From contig DAOTYE010000056.1 of the NCBI GenBank assembly GCA_034434915.1, positions 1-22,305 on the forward strand: DNA of 22,305 nt. Direction: 5' to 3'. The notes beneath the pieces were generated by a model, which was not told the origin of the DNA, ran no database searches, and saw nothing but the letters and a program-made list of their open reading frames with translations. Numbering within the stretch: position 1 is the stretch's first letter; each line of letters begins with the position of its first letter. The stretch comes from DAOTYE01 sp034434915 (GTDB lineage Bacteria; Chloroflexota; Dehalococcoidia; Dehalococcoidales; RBG-16-60-22). Below are positions 15,239 to 22,267 of the stretch, piece by piece. The translations under genes were made by a program, and so were the position numbers.

Positions 15239-17491
15239 GTGGCAAAAAGAAAGGCAACCGCAAAGAAAGAACAGGTAAAGGAGAGACGCCAGGGAAAGCC
15301 ACTGCTCTTCCGGCTGTTTAGTTTCTTTGCCCGCCCGTGGTTCCTGTATCTCCTTCTTCTGGTGCTCGTCATCGCCGTCATCATCTGGCAGTGGCACACT
15401 ATTATTAACGCCATCCGATGGGTGGTAGCGTTCCTGGGGCTGGGACTGCTCTTAACCGCCATCGGGCTGATAATCATTGGCGTCTGGGTGCAGAAAAAAC
15501 GTTTTTCCTCCTTCTTCTATCACGGCAACCGCTGGCTGGGAGGCATCGCCTTTTTCTTCGCGGTGTGGGGAATCATATCTTTCTGGAACCTAGGCGGGAG
15601 CTTCGGCAGGTGGCTTATCGGCGCCACAGGCAGACCCGCAGATTTCCTCAGCATCCTGCGCGTAGCCGCAATAGTGTTGCTCGGCTTCATTTTCATATCT
15701 CCCCGCGCAACGTGGCGCTTGCTCGTCAAATTCTCTGGCTGGATATCACGGCGCTTTAAACGCCCTCCCATGCCCAGATACCTTGAGAAGCAACTTAAGG
15801 CGCAAACAATGACCGCGCCGGAGAAACAGTTGCTTCTGGAGCAGACAGAAAAGGTTGTGCCCCCGCGCAAACTCATGTCAGCGCCACCGGAGGTGAAACC
15901 TGAGATGGAAAAGTCAGCCAGCGCGGTGCCACCAATTAAGAAAGCCGCGGAATCCCCTCAGGACCTGCGCCAGGTGGCAGAAGATGTCTGGAAAAAATAC
16001 GGGCAATCATCCAACCTGACGATAGTTGACGGCTGGAAACTGCCGCCAATTGAAATCCTGGATGTCACACCAGAGGTGGAATTCAGCCAGGCAGACAATA
16101 TGAAGCGGGCGCAACTCATTGAGGAATCTCTCGCCAGCTACGGCGTAGAAGCCAAGGTAGTCCAGATAAATGCCGGACCCACGGTAACCCAGTTCGGAGT
16201 GGAGCCGGGCTGGGACCGCAAGTACAAAGAGGTCAAAGAGAAGGACAAAGACGGCAATATCCAGACCAGGCTGGAAGAAATTTCCAAGACAAGGGTGAAA
16301 GTGGAGCGCATCACCTCTCTGGGGAATGACCTTGCCCTGGCCCTCGCCGCGCCGAGCATCCGCATTGAAGCGCCGGTGCCGGGCAAATCAATCGTCGGCA
16401 TTGAAGTGCCCAATACCAGGATTGGCGTGGTCAGCCTGCGCAGTGTCATTGAGACCAGCACCTTCCAGAAGATTGTAGCCAAGTCCAAGCTGGCAATCGC
16501 CCTGGGCAAGGGTGCCGGCGGTGAAGCTATCTCCGCAGACCTGTCCAAGATGCCCCACCTCCTCATCGCCGGGGCAACCGGCAGCGGCAAGACGGTCTGC
16601 CTCAATGCCATCATCTGCTGTCTCCTCATGTACAATACTCCTAACGACGTCCGCTTTATCATGATTGACCCCAAGCGGGTTGAGATGACCCCTTATAACA
16701 GCATTCCTCATCTGGCGACCCCCGTCATTGTGGAGACGGACAAAGCGCTGAACGCCCTGCGCTGGCTCAACCAGGAAATGGACCAGCGCTACAAGAAGAT
16801 GGCTCAGGCAAGCGCCCGCAATATTGAGGGCTATAATAAGGGCAAGCTGGGCAAGGACAAGATGCCCTACCTCGTCCTCGTCATTGATGAACTGGCTGAC
16901 CTGATGATGACCGGATTTGATGAGGTGGAGCATATCCTGTGCCGGCTGGCTCAGCTTGCCCGCGCCACGGGCATCCATCTCGTCGTCGCTACTCAGCGGC
17001 CTTCCGTGGACGTGGTCACCGGCTTAATAAAAGCCAACTTCCCCACCCGCATCAGCTTTGCGGTAACATCCCAGGTGGACTCACGCACCATACTTGACGG
17101 CGCCGGCGCCGAAAAACTGCTCGGTCGCGGCGATATGCTATATATGCCCACGGAAGCCGGCAAGCCCAAGCGACTTCAGGGTTGCTTCGTCTCCGACCCC
17201 GAGATTGAACGCATTGTCTATTTCTGGAACAGCCAGCAACAGCCGGAAGTCGCCCAGGTGAAAGTGGCAGAGCTGGTGCCGCCCTCTGCACCAGCAGTTA
17301 ATAACAGCCATCCTCCTGACCCCCTTCTGGAGCAGGCACGCCAGCTAGCCAAAGAGCATGAGCGCATTTCTACATCTTTTCTCCAGCGCCGCCTGCACAT
17401 CGGCTATCCCCGCGCCGCCCGCCTCATGGACCAGCTTGAGGCAGAGGGCTTCAAGCGCACGGAAGAGGAAAAGGAAGAGCCAGCGGCTTAG
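15239..17491 (+). CDS. ftsK: DNA translocase FtsK/SpoIIIE
   Basis: This 750-residue membrane-anchored motor pumps chromosomal DNA through the division septum. A basic N-terminus is followed by four predicted membrane helices (about 33-52, 60-83, 98-118 and 137-154), then a linker and the alpha/beta motor. The motor contains Walker A GATGSGKT (445-452), Walker B LVLVIDELAD with Asp550, and ATQRPSVDVVTGLIKANFPTRI. The C-terminal gamma domain (~685-745, HERISTSFLQRRLHIGYPRAARLMDQLE) is the winged helix that reads polar KOPS-type sequences. Start is a GTG giving MAKRKATAKKE, with GAGGCG upstream. Size and order are typical. It is 36 nt from the flavodoxin start and probably shares the operon promoter at 12884. 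Confidence 0.95.
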   Translation: MAKRKATAKKEQVKERRQGKPLLFRLFSFFARPWFLYLLLLVLVIAVIIWQWHTIINAIRWVVAFLGLGLLLTAIGLIIIGVWVQKKRFSSFFYHGNRWLGGIAFFFAVWGIISFWNLGGSFGRWLIGATGRPADFLSILRVAAIVLLGFIFISPRATWRLLVKFSGWISRRFKRPPMPRYLEKQLKAQTMTAPEKQLLLEQTEKVVPPRKLMSAPPEVKPEMEKSASAVPPIKKAAESPQDLRQVAEDVWKKYGQSSNLTIVDGWKLPPIEILDVTPEVEFSQADNMKRAQLIEESLASYGVEAKVVQINAGPTVTQFGVEPGWDRKYKEVKEKDKDGNIQTRLEEISKTRVKVERITSLGNDLALALAAPSIRIEAPVPGKSIVGIEVPNTRIGVVSLRSVIETSTFQKIVAKSKLAIALGKGAGGEAISADLSKMPHLLIAGATGSGKTVCLNAIICCLLMYNTPNDVRFIMIDPKRVEMTPYNSIPHLATPVIVETDKALNALRWLNQEMDQRYKKMAQASARNIEGYNKGKLGKDKMPYLVLVIDELADLMMTGFDEVEHILCRLAQLARATGIHLVVATQRPSVDVVTGLIKANFPTRISFAVTSQVDSRTILDGAGAEKLLGRGDMLYMPTEAGKPKRLQGCFVSDPEIERIVYFWNSQQQPEVAQVKVAELVPPSAPAVNNSHPPDPLLEQARQLAKEHERISTSFLQRRLHIGYPRAARLMDQLEAEGFKRTEEEKEEPAA

Positions 17492-17527
17492 TTTCCCAAA
17501 AATCAAGTGCTATCGGAGGTACCTCTC

Positions 17528-17983
17528 ATGAAAACCTTAATCATATACGACTCTGTTTATGGCAATACGGAGAAAATCGCCCGGGCGATTGGAGAGGGCA
17601 TTGCCCTGTCTGGCGAGATCAAGATAGTCCGCCCGGACGAGGTGAACCTATCAGAACTGACATCTTTTGACCTCCTCATCGTTGGCTCGCCCACGCAGGG
17701 TGGCAGAGCCACGCCAGCGCTGCAGGAGTTCCTCAATAAAATACCCGCAAACGCTCTCCAAAACATCAACGTGGCGGCATTTGACACCAGAGTGAAAAAC
17801 TTCATCGCCAAGTTATTCGGCTATGCCGCCGGGCGCATCGCTGACAGCCTGAAAGACAGGGGAGGACAACTGGCGGTGCCTCCGGAGGCTTTTATCGTAA
17901 TGGGTACCAAAGGACCGCTGAAGGAGGGAGAGGTAGAGCGGGCGACTGCCTGGGCAAAAGGCATACTGGCGAACAAGAAATAA
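17528..17983 (+). CDS. Flavodoxin-domain protein
   Basis: This 151-residue protein has a flavodoxin fold and should bind FMN. The phosphate-binding loop DSVYGNTEKIA (about residues 8-18) is typical, as is the SPTQGGRATPALQEFL segment that packs on the flavin ring. It ends with a GTKGPLKEGEVERATAWAKG helix as in FldA/WrbA-like short flavodoxins of anaerobes. Start is the ATG at 17528 with GGAGG 8 nt upstream; an in-frame ATG at 17507 lies before that ribosome binding site and is unlikely. Its redox partner is unknown. It is followed 4 nt later by the DinB-like gene, so the two are likely co-expressed. Confidence 0.9.
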   Translation: MKTLIIYDSVYGNTEKIARAIGEGIALSGEIKIVRPDEVNLSELTSFDLLIVGSPTQGGRATPALQEFLNKIPANALQNINVAAFDTRVKNFIAKLFGYAAGRIADSLKDRGGQLAVPPEAFIVMGTKGPLKEGEVERATAWAKGILANKK

Positions 17984-17987
17984 TTAC

Positions 17988-18443
17988 GTGAGCAAAGAGC
18001 GTGTCCTCAGCAGGTTAGCGCATGACTGGCAGGCGTTCCTGAAATCTTTTGAAGGCCTGCCGGAAGAGGTTTTCTTTGAGGCGGGTGTGTGCGGAGAGCG
18101 GTCAATCAGGGACATTATGGCGCACGTTACCACGTGGGAAGAAGAAGCCATGAAAAACCTGCCCTTAATCTTGGAAGGAAAACGCACCCCCAGATACGCC
18201 AACGTTTACGGCGGCATTGACGCTTTCAACTCCCTCCAGCAGGATAAAAAGAGGAACCTTTCATTGAGCCAGATAAAAAAGGACCTGATTTCAACTCACC
18301 GAAGGCTGATAGCTTTCCTCTCAGACCTGCCAGAAAACGCCTTTACCACACGTTTCACGCACCGGCTGAGTATTGACACGCATAAACACTACCGGGAACA
18401 TACGGAACAGATTGAGGGGTGGAAAAGAAAAAGGTGCGTCTAG
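17988..18443 (+). CDS. DinB/ClbS-like four-helix protein
   Basis: This 151-residue all-helical protein resembles the DinB/DfsB-ClbS superfamily, whose members use three histidines to bind metal and act as thiol transferases or hydrolases in some cases. Visible features are the RSIRDIMAHVTTWEEEAMKNL helix with a His-x3-Trp-Glu pattern and the C-terminal HKHYREHTEQIEGWKRKR helix with several histidines. Length is normal. The substrate cannot be told. The GTG start lies 4 nt after the flavodoxin stop, with no clear ribosome binding site, so coupling with the upstream gene is likely. Its stop is 3 nt from the stop of the convergent small gene at 18447, and I see no terminator hairpin there. Confidence 0.75.
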   Translation: MSKERVLSRLAHDWQAFLKSFEGLPEEVFFEAGVCGERSIRDIMAHVTTWEEEAMKNLPLILEGKRTPRYANVYGGIDAFNSLQQDKKRNLSLSQIKKDLISTHRRLIAFLSDLPENAFTTRFTHRLSIDTHKHYREHTEQIEGWKRKRCV

Positions 18444-18446
18444 GAT

Positions 18447-18611
18447 TTAGCGTTCAGTATTTTCAGACTGTTTGCTCTTCAGTCTCTTGCTCACCGCGTC
18501 CTTATACATCTGCGCCATGCCCTTGCCGTGCTTGACCATGCGCTCTTTCTTTTTCCTGAGCTTCTTTTCGCGGCGCTCCTGGCGCGTCTCTAGCTCCTGC
18601 TCATTGTTCAT
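18447..18611 (-). CDS. Small basic coiled-coil protein coupled to uvrB
   Basis: This is a 54-codon gene on the minus strand whose ATG overlaps the uvrB stop as ATGA. The product is very basic and charged: an N-terminal half rich in Glu/Arg/Lys (QERREKKLRKKKERMVKHG) that should form a single long helix, then GKGMAQMYKDAVSKRLKSK and a polar tail. There is no signal peptide or membrane segment. Its frame runs to within 3 nt of the convergent DinB-like stop, so the coding DNA is fully packed, which supports a real gene. I do not recognise a named family. Coupling to uvrB suggests a role in, or co-regulation with, nucleotide excision repair; nucleic-acid binding is plausible from charge alone. Confidence 0.65.
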   Translation of the reverse strand: MNNEQELETRQERREKKLRKKKERMVKHGKGMAQMYKDAVSKRLKSKQSENTER

Positions 18612-20611
18612 TTCTTTACCCTGGCGGCAATGGGGTCTTCCATCAGCCCCTTCCTGAGCTCAATGATGCGGTCGCGGATGAGCGCCGCCTTCTCAAACTC
18701 AAGGTTGCGCGCCGCCGTCTTCATCTGGGACTCAAGCTCTTTGACCAGCCGCGCCACCTCATCTTTAGACACAGGTGTTGGTGCGGCGATATACGGCGCG
18801 CGGGTCTCTGCCACCACCTTCACCCGCTCGGTGATATCGCGGATGGCTTTGCGGATGCTCTGCGGCGTGATGCCGTGCTCTTTGTTGAAGGCTTCCTGGA
18901 TGCGGCGCCGCCGTTTGGTTTCATCAATCGCCGCCTGCATAGAGCCGGTGACTGTATCGGCGTACATGATGACATGACCATCTACATGGCGCGCGGCGCG
19001 TCCCATCGTCTGGATGAGGGCTTCCTTTGAGCGCAGGTAGCCTTCCTTGTCCGCGTCCAGAATGGCGACCAGGCTCACCTCCGGCAGGTCAAGCCCTTCT
19101 CTCAAGAGGTTGATGCCCACCACCACGTCATACACGCCCAACCGCAAATCACGCAGAATCTCCACCCGCTCCAATGTGTCAATCTCAGAATGCAGGTAGT
19201 GTGTTTTCACGCCCATCTCAAGGAGGTAATCAGCAAGCTCCTCCGCCATGCGCTTGGTGAGCGTGGTGACCAGACAGCGCTCGCCTTTGTCCACGCGGGC
19301 TTTAATCTGCCCGAGCAGGTCGTCAATCTGCCCCTTGGTGGGCTTGATTTCCACGGTAGGCTCAAGGAGCCCGGTGGGTCTGACCAGCTGTTCTACCACC
19401 TGTTGGCTATGGGCATATTCGTAGTCGCCGGGCGTGGCTGAGACATAGACTACCTGCTTGATGCGACTGTTGAACTCGTCAAAGTTGAGCGGTCGGTTGT
19501 CCAGGGCTGAGGGCAGACGGAAGCCGTAATCCACAAGCGTCTGCTTGCGGGAGATATCGCCATGATACATGCCGCGGATTTGGGGCAGGGTCATGTGCGA
19601 TTCATCAATGAAGAGGAGAAAATCCTCAGGAAAGTAGTCAAGCAATGTCCACGGCGGGCTTCCCGGCGGGCGACCCGACAGGTGGCGGGAATAGTTCTCC
19701 ACGCCGGCGCAGTACCCGGCTTCCTGCAGCATCTCCAAATCATAGTTGGTACGGGCTTCAAGCCGCGCCGCCTCAAGCAGTTTGCCCTGACTCTTGAGCT
19801 CGGCAAGCCGCTCGGCAAGCTCCCGCTTGATGCTGTCAATCGCCGCCGCCAGTTTATCGCGGGAGGTAACGAAGTGCTTGGCAGGATAGATGTCAATTGA
19901 CTCCAGCTCGGTGAGCAGTTCGCCAGTGAGCGGGTCAATCTCCACAATGCGCTCAATATCATCGCCGAAGAACTCAATATGCACGGCGATTTCCTCATAG
20001 GCTGGCTGGATTTCCAGCGTATCGCCGCGGACGCGGAACTTACCTCGGGTGAAATCAAGATCGTTGCGCTCGTACTGCATGTCCACCAGCCGGCGTAAGA
20101 GTTTCTGCCGGTCATAGGACATGCCCTTCTTCAGGCTGACGACGAAACTGCGGTATTCCTCCGGCTCACCCAGACCATAGATGCAGGAAACTGAAGCAAC
20201 GATAAGCACATCCCGCCGCGTGAACAGGGCACGGGTGGCGGCGTGGCGCAGTTTGTCAATCTCCTCGTTGATGTCAGCGTCCTTTTCAATGTAGAGGTCA
20301 GTCTGGGGAACGTAGGCTTCCGGCTGGTAGTAATCATAATAGCTGACGAAGTATTCCACGGCGTTATTCGGGAAAAACTCTTTGAACTCGCTGGCAAGCT
20401 GGGCGGCAAGCGTCTTGTTGTGACAGATGACCAGAGTGGGCTTTTGCAACCGCTCAACGACATTCGCCATGGTGAAAGTCTTGCCGCTGCCGGTGACGCC
20501 GAGGAGCGTCTGGTGCTTGTAGCCCTTTCTCACACCGGCAACGAGCTTGTCCACGGCTTGCGGCTGGTCGCCGGTCATCTTAAAGTCAGAAACAATCTTA
20601 AAATCAGCCAT
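18608..20611 (-). CDS. uvrB: Excinuclease ABC subunit B
   Basis: This 667-residue helicase-like protein verifies DNA damage in nucleotide excision repair, loading from UvrA and recruiting UvrC. Walker A is GVTGSGKT (38-45). The beta-hairpin that probes the helix is YYDYYQPEAYVP (~92-103). Later helicase motifs include FIDESHMTLPQ, VYVSATPGDYE, and GINLLREGLDLPEVSLVAILDADKEG with GRAARH. The C-terminal UVR motif (about 620-655, VKELESQMKTAARNLEFEKAALIRDRI) binds UvrC. Length is standard. The gene has its own promoter (20626-20654) with only 14 nt between -10 box and ATG. No LexA box was recognised. Its stop overlaps the next small gene. Confidence 0.97.
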   Translation of the reverse strand: MADFKIVSDFKMTGDQPQAVDKLVAGVRKGYKHQTLLGVTGSGKTFTMANVVERLQKPTLVICHNKTLAAQLASEFKEFFPNNAVEYFVSYYDYYQPEAYVPQTDLYIEKDADINEEIDKLRHAATRALFTRRDVLIVASVSCIYGLGEPEEYRSFVVSLKKGMSYDRQKLLRRLVDMQYERNDLDFTRGKFRVRGDTLEIQPAYEEIAVHIEFFGDDIERIVEIDPLTGELLTELESIDIYPAKHFVTSRDKLAAAIDSIKRELAERLAELKSQGKLLEAARLEARTNYDLEMLQEAGYCAGVENYSRHLSGRPPGSPPWTLLDYFPEDFLLFIDESHMTLPQIRGMYHGDISRKQTLVDYGFRLPSALDNRPLNFDEFNSRIKQVVYVSATPGDYEYAHSQQVVEQLVRPTGLLEPTVEIKPTKGQIDDLLGQIKARVDKGERCLVTTLTKRMAEELADYLLEMGVKTHYLHSEIDTLERVEILRDLRLGVYDVVVGINLLREGLDLPEVSLVAILDADKEGYLRSKEALIQTMGRAARHVDGHVIMYADTVTGSMQAAIDETKRRRRIQEAFNKEHGITPQSIRKAIRDITERVKVVAETRAPYIAAPTPVSKDEVARLVKELESQMKTAARNLEFEKAALIRDRIIELRKGLMEDPIAARVKK

Positions 20612-20625
20612 AGGCTCTAAGAAAC

Positions 20626-20654
20626 AGTATAGTTTTTTATCAGGGAAGGTTCAA
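20626..20654 (-). promoter_or_regulatory. Sigma-70 promoter for uvrB
   Basis: On the minus strand, TTGAAC (20654-20649), a 17-nt spacer, then TATACT (20631-20626). The ATG at 20611 is 14 nt after the -10 box, so the leader is about 8 nt. Confidence 0.75.
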
Positions 20655-20673
20655 TCGGGCGACAGAGGCAAAA

Positions 20674-21159
20674 TTAGAAGACCCGCTGAAGAAGGTGAAC
20701 ATCCAGGAGACGGCCAAATTTTCTGCCAACCTCTCTCATTGTGCCGACGCGCTCAAAGCCGGCAGATTGAGCCAGGCGCAGGCTCGCCTCATTGCCCTCC
20801 GTAATGCGGGCGAGCACGGTGTGGAGACCAGCTTTCTCCCCTGCCTGCAACAGGGCAATAGATAGCTTCTTGCCGACACCCCTGCCGCGGTGCTCCTTCT
20901 TTACATAGAGCGACGCTTCAGCCGTATCGGCATAAGCACAGCGGTCAGACCAGGCGCTCAATGATGCCCAGCCGATGATGCTGTCATTCTCTTCAGCGAC
21001 AAGAATCGGATGTCTCGCATCGTGGCTGGCAAACCATTTCTCCTGCTCCTCAACAGTCTTGGGCTGGGTATCAAAGGTAGCGACAGTGTTCAAAATGGCT
21101 TCATTGTAGATTTCAGTGATAGCCGGAAGGTCATTTTTAATTGCCGGTCTAATGTTCAC
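20674..21159 (-). CDS. GNAT N-acetyltransferase, phosphinothricin/methionine-sulfoximine type
   Basis: This 161-residue GNAT enzyme transfers acetyl from acetyl-CoA to an amine. It resembles the Pat/YncA group: the N-terminus NIRPAIKNDLPAITEIYNEA, VATFDTQPKTVEEQEKWF, the acetyl-CoA pyrophosphate loop KKEHRGRGVGKKL, and the closing NEASLRLAQSAGFERVGTM. The GTG at 21159 is chosen because GGAG lies 8 nt upstream and family members begin this way; an in-frame GTG at 21183 would add eight residues and lie close to the stop of the upstream small gene. Substrate is unknown; these enzymes acetylate amino-acid analogues. It lies 41 nt downstream of the candidate selenoprotein gene and is probably on the same transcript. 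Confidence 0.88.
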   Translation of the reverse strand: MNIRPAIKNDLPAITEIYNEAILNTVATFDTQPKTVEEQEKWFASHDARHPILVAEENDSIIGWASLSAWSDRCAYADTAEASLYVKKEHRGRGVGKKLSIALLQAGEKAGLHTVLARITEGNEASLRLAQSAGFERVGTMREVGRKFGRLLDVHLLQRVF

Positions 21160-21200
21160 TGTATTTACTCCGGAAGTAATCACTTAAATCACAACTTGCC

Positions 21201-21380
21201 TTATCGACTAAAAGCCACCCAGAAGACCAGCGTCAGTCCCACCAGACCGCCAAAGATTGCCCCCACCCAGGGGCTTGCGGTGATGCCTCAGGTGCTTCCG
21301 GCACACTGTCCCAGGTAGCCGATGAACCCACCCACCCCTGCTCCGATGAGCATGCCGATGCCATACTTCAAAAACCTCAC
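21201..21380 (-). CDS. Candidate selenoprotein: DUF6132-like small membrane protein with in-frame TGA (Sec31)
   Basis: A 59-codon frame runs from GTG (21380) to TAA (21203-21201), with one in-frame TGA at codon 31 (21290-21288). Residues 1-30 start MRFLKYGIGMLIGAGVGG and end in QCAGST; after the TGA come GITASPWVGAIFGGLVG and a hydrophobic tail ending in SR. This gives two short glycine-zipper membrane helices (~5-24 and 38-57) joined by a loop. The loop aligns with the DUF6132 signature C-x-x-G-T-C-P-I-T: Cys26 fits the first cysteine and the TGA falls exactly on the second. The start is supported by GAGGGG 7 nt upstream and the promoter at 21398-21426. If TGA is read as selenocysteine the product has a C-x4-U pair, probably redox-active. 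The alternative is a nonsense mutation or sequencing error. Confidence 0.72.
21246..21281 (-). promoter_or_regulatory. Candidate bacterial SECIS hairpin
   Basis: On the minus strand just after the TGA (21290-21288), GCCCC (21274-21270) pairs with GGGGC (21263-21259) around the 6-nt loop TGGGTG. The outer arms ACCGC (21281-21277) and GCGGT (21250-21246) extend it as a lower stem with an asymmetric internal loop; AAG/CTT pairing is an alternative inside it. The apical loop starts 18 nt after the TGA and has G as its second base, matching the known bacterial rule (G near the loop start, about 16-37 nt from UGA). The hairpin lies in the coding region, as expected in bacteria. Confidence 0.6.
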
Positions 21381-21397
21381 CGAACTGCCCCTCTTCC

Positions 21398-21426
21398 AGT
21401 ATATCGCCTTTGGAGAGGAGTGGCAA
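21398..21426 (-). promoter_or_regulatory. Promoter for the candidate selenoprotein gene
   Basis: On the minus strand, TTGCCA (21426-21421), a 17-nt spacer, then TATACT (21403-21398), followed by GAGGGG (21393-21388) and the GTG at 21380. The predicted leader is only about 11 nt, so the ribosome binding site would be at the very 5' end of the transcript. Confidence 0.68.
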
Positions 21427-21443
21427 TTCAGGAAAATGGATGA

Positions 21444-21495
21444 CCTCACTCCCTGCCCCCCTCCTGTCAGGAGAGAGGAGAAAGAGAAAATGAGG
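21444..21495. repeat. Imperfect inverted repeat
   Basis: CTCCTG-T-CAGGAG (21461-21473) forms the centre. Outer arms CCTCA (21444-21448) and TGAGG (21491-21495) are in register, and GGGTACCC (21494-21501) adjoins. The purine/pyrimidine-skewed composition is unlike the coding DNA. It lies between the kinase gene and the promoter of the small membrane protein, and may act as a terminator or be a decayed repeat element. Confidence 0.45.
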
Positions 21496-21516
21496 GTACC
21501 CCTCCTTAAGAACCTT

Positions 21517-21556
21517 CCTCTTCCCCACACGGATTCTCTGGGGGAAGGGGTCAGGG
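21517..21556. repeat. Short G/C-skewed imperfect palindrome, copy 2
   Basis: CCTCTTCCCC (21517-21526), a spacer, then GGGGAAGGGGTCAGGG (21541-21556). CTTCCCC (21520-21526) pairs with GGGGAAG (21541-21547) around a 14-nt loop. It matches copy 1 at 3081-3120 in both arms and lies just downstream of the kinase stop, where the hairpin could slow or end transcription. Confidence 0.55.
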
Positions 21557-21563
21557 ATAGGGT

Positions 21564-22133
21564 TCACTGATTTTTTAGAAGTGTATTCTTTACTAGCTTC
21601 TCAATCTGGCGGTGAAGGTCTGCCAGTGTGCCGTCGTTACTGAGGTTGTAGTCTGCCTGCTTGATGGCTTCAGAAAGGGAGAAGATTTCCTCTTCCCGGC
21701 GGTCGTTAGCCAGAAACTGCTCATAGCTCTGTGAGTCACGGGCTTCACTGCGCTTCACCATGCGCTCATAACGGACACGAGGGTTGCTCACATAAACATG
21801 GACGAGGGTGAAATTCCTGCCGAAAGCGTCTTTCAAAATGCGCACGTCTTCCGGCGACCGGATTCCAGTGATGCCCGCCGTTTTCCAGTGGTTCTTCTTG
21901 ATTTGCTCCACCATCAGGCGCACAAAGCAGCCTCTGCCGTGCTGGCGGAAGTATTCCTCAGAGATTTTCTGGAGATTGGGGCGGCTGGGCTCAATGCCTT
22001 TCTCTGCGGCAATCCGCCTTACCATGTCCCCAGTAGAAAGCAGCGGTATACCATACCTGTGGTGAAGATATTTAACTACCTCATCTTTTCCGGAGCCGTT
22101 CTGACCGATGACGCCGATGATAAAGTGAGACAT
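21564..22133 (-). CDS. P-loop nucleotide kinase, UPF0200 / dephospho-CoA kinase-like
   Basis: This 189-residue P-loop kinase begins MSHFIIGVIGQNGSGKDEVV, with Walker A GQNGSGKD at 10-17. The LLSTGDMVRRIAAEKG segment follows as in adenylate-kinase-like and archaeal UPF0200 proteins. Then come GITGIRSPEDVRILKDAFG, HVYVSNPRVRYERMVKR and the basic lid-like FLANDRREEE, and a closing ADYNLSNDGTLADLHRQI as in CoaE. I favour the UPF0200-type family over CoaE itself because of the GIRSPEDV motif; the substrate is unknown. The gene has its own promoter (22140-22168), whose -10 box lies 6 nt before the ATG. The repeat-bearing gap 21381-21563 separates it from the small membrane gene. Confidence 0.8.
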   Translation of the reverse strand: MSHFIIGVIGQNGSGKDEVVKYLHHRYGIPLLSTGDMVRRIAAEKGIEPSRPNLQKISEEYFRQHGRGCFVRLMVEQIKKNHWKTAGITGIRSPEDVRILKDAFGRNFTLVHVYVSNPRVRYERMVKRSEARDSQSYEQFLANDRREEEIFSLSEAIKQADYNLSNDGTLADLHRQIEKLVKNTLLKNQ

Positions 22134-22139
22134 AATTCT

Positions 22140-22168
22140 ATGGTATCTTTTTCGGAAGTTGTGAGCAA
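22140..22168 (-). promoter_or_regulatory. Possible leaderless promoter for the kinase gene
   Basis: On the minus strand, TTGCTC (22168-22163), a 17-nt spacer, then TACCAT (22145-22140). The ATG at 22133 begins 6 nt later, so transcription would start at or next to the initiation codon. Confidence 0.45.
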
Positions 22169-22188
22169 GTTGCCAGACGCATTTTTCC

Positions 22189-22217
22189 TTGACACGTTAC
22201 ACTGCCTCTGATAGACT
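22189..22217 (+). promoter_or_regulatory. Promoter for tRNA-Asp
   Basis: TTGACA (22189-22194, consensus), a 17-nt spacer, then TAGACT (22212-22217), about 50 nt before the tRNA. The leader contains a perfect 10-bp palindrome GTACCGGTAC (22252-22261). The promoter is divergent from the kinase gene. Confidence 0.75.
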
Positions 22218-22267
22218 TATGATGGCTATCAGCCTTACCTTAGCCGTGCTGGTACCGGTACGAAAGA

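Noticed and set aside
20612..20673. LexA/SOS box at the uvrB promoter
   Set aside because: GAAC occurs in the -35 box, but the second half-site GTTC is missing and no other SOS-type palindrome was found.
21288..21530. An 80-codon minus-strand frame ending at the TGA at 21288
   Set aside because: Its upstream half runs through skewed inverted repeats and has no protein-like pattern. The promoter and ribosome binding site place the true start at 21380, and the frame continues in a family-like way past the TGA.
21208..21567. A 119-codon minus-strand frame over the repeat region
   Set aside because: It is low-complexity and Arg/Gly-rich, made of repeat sequence, and overlaps the better-supported small membrane gene in another frame.
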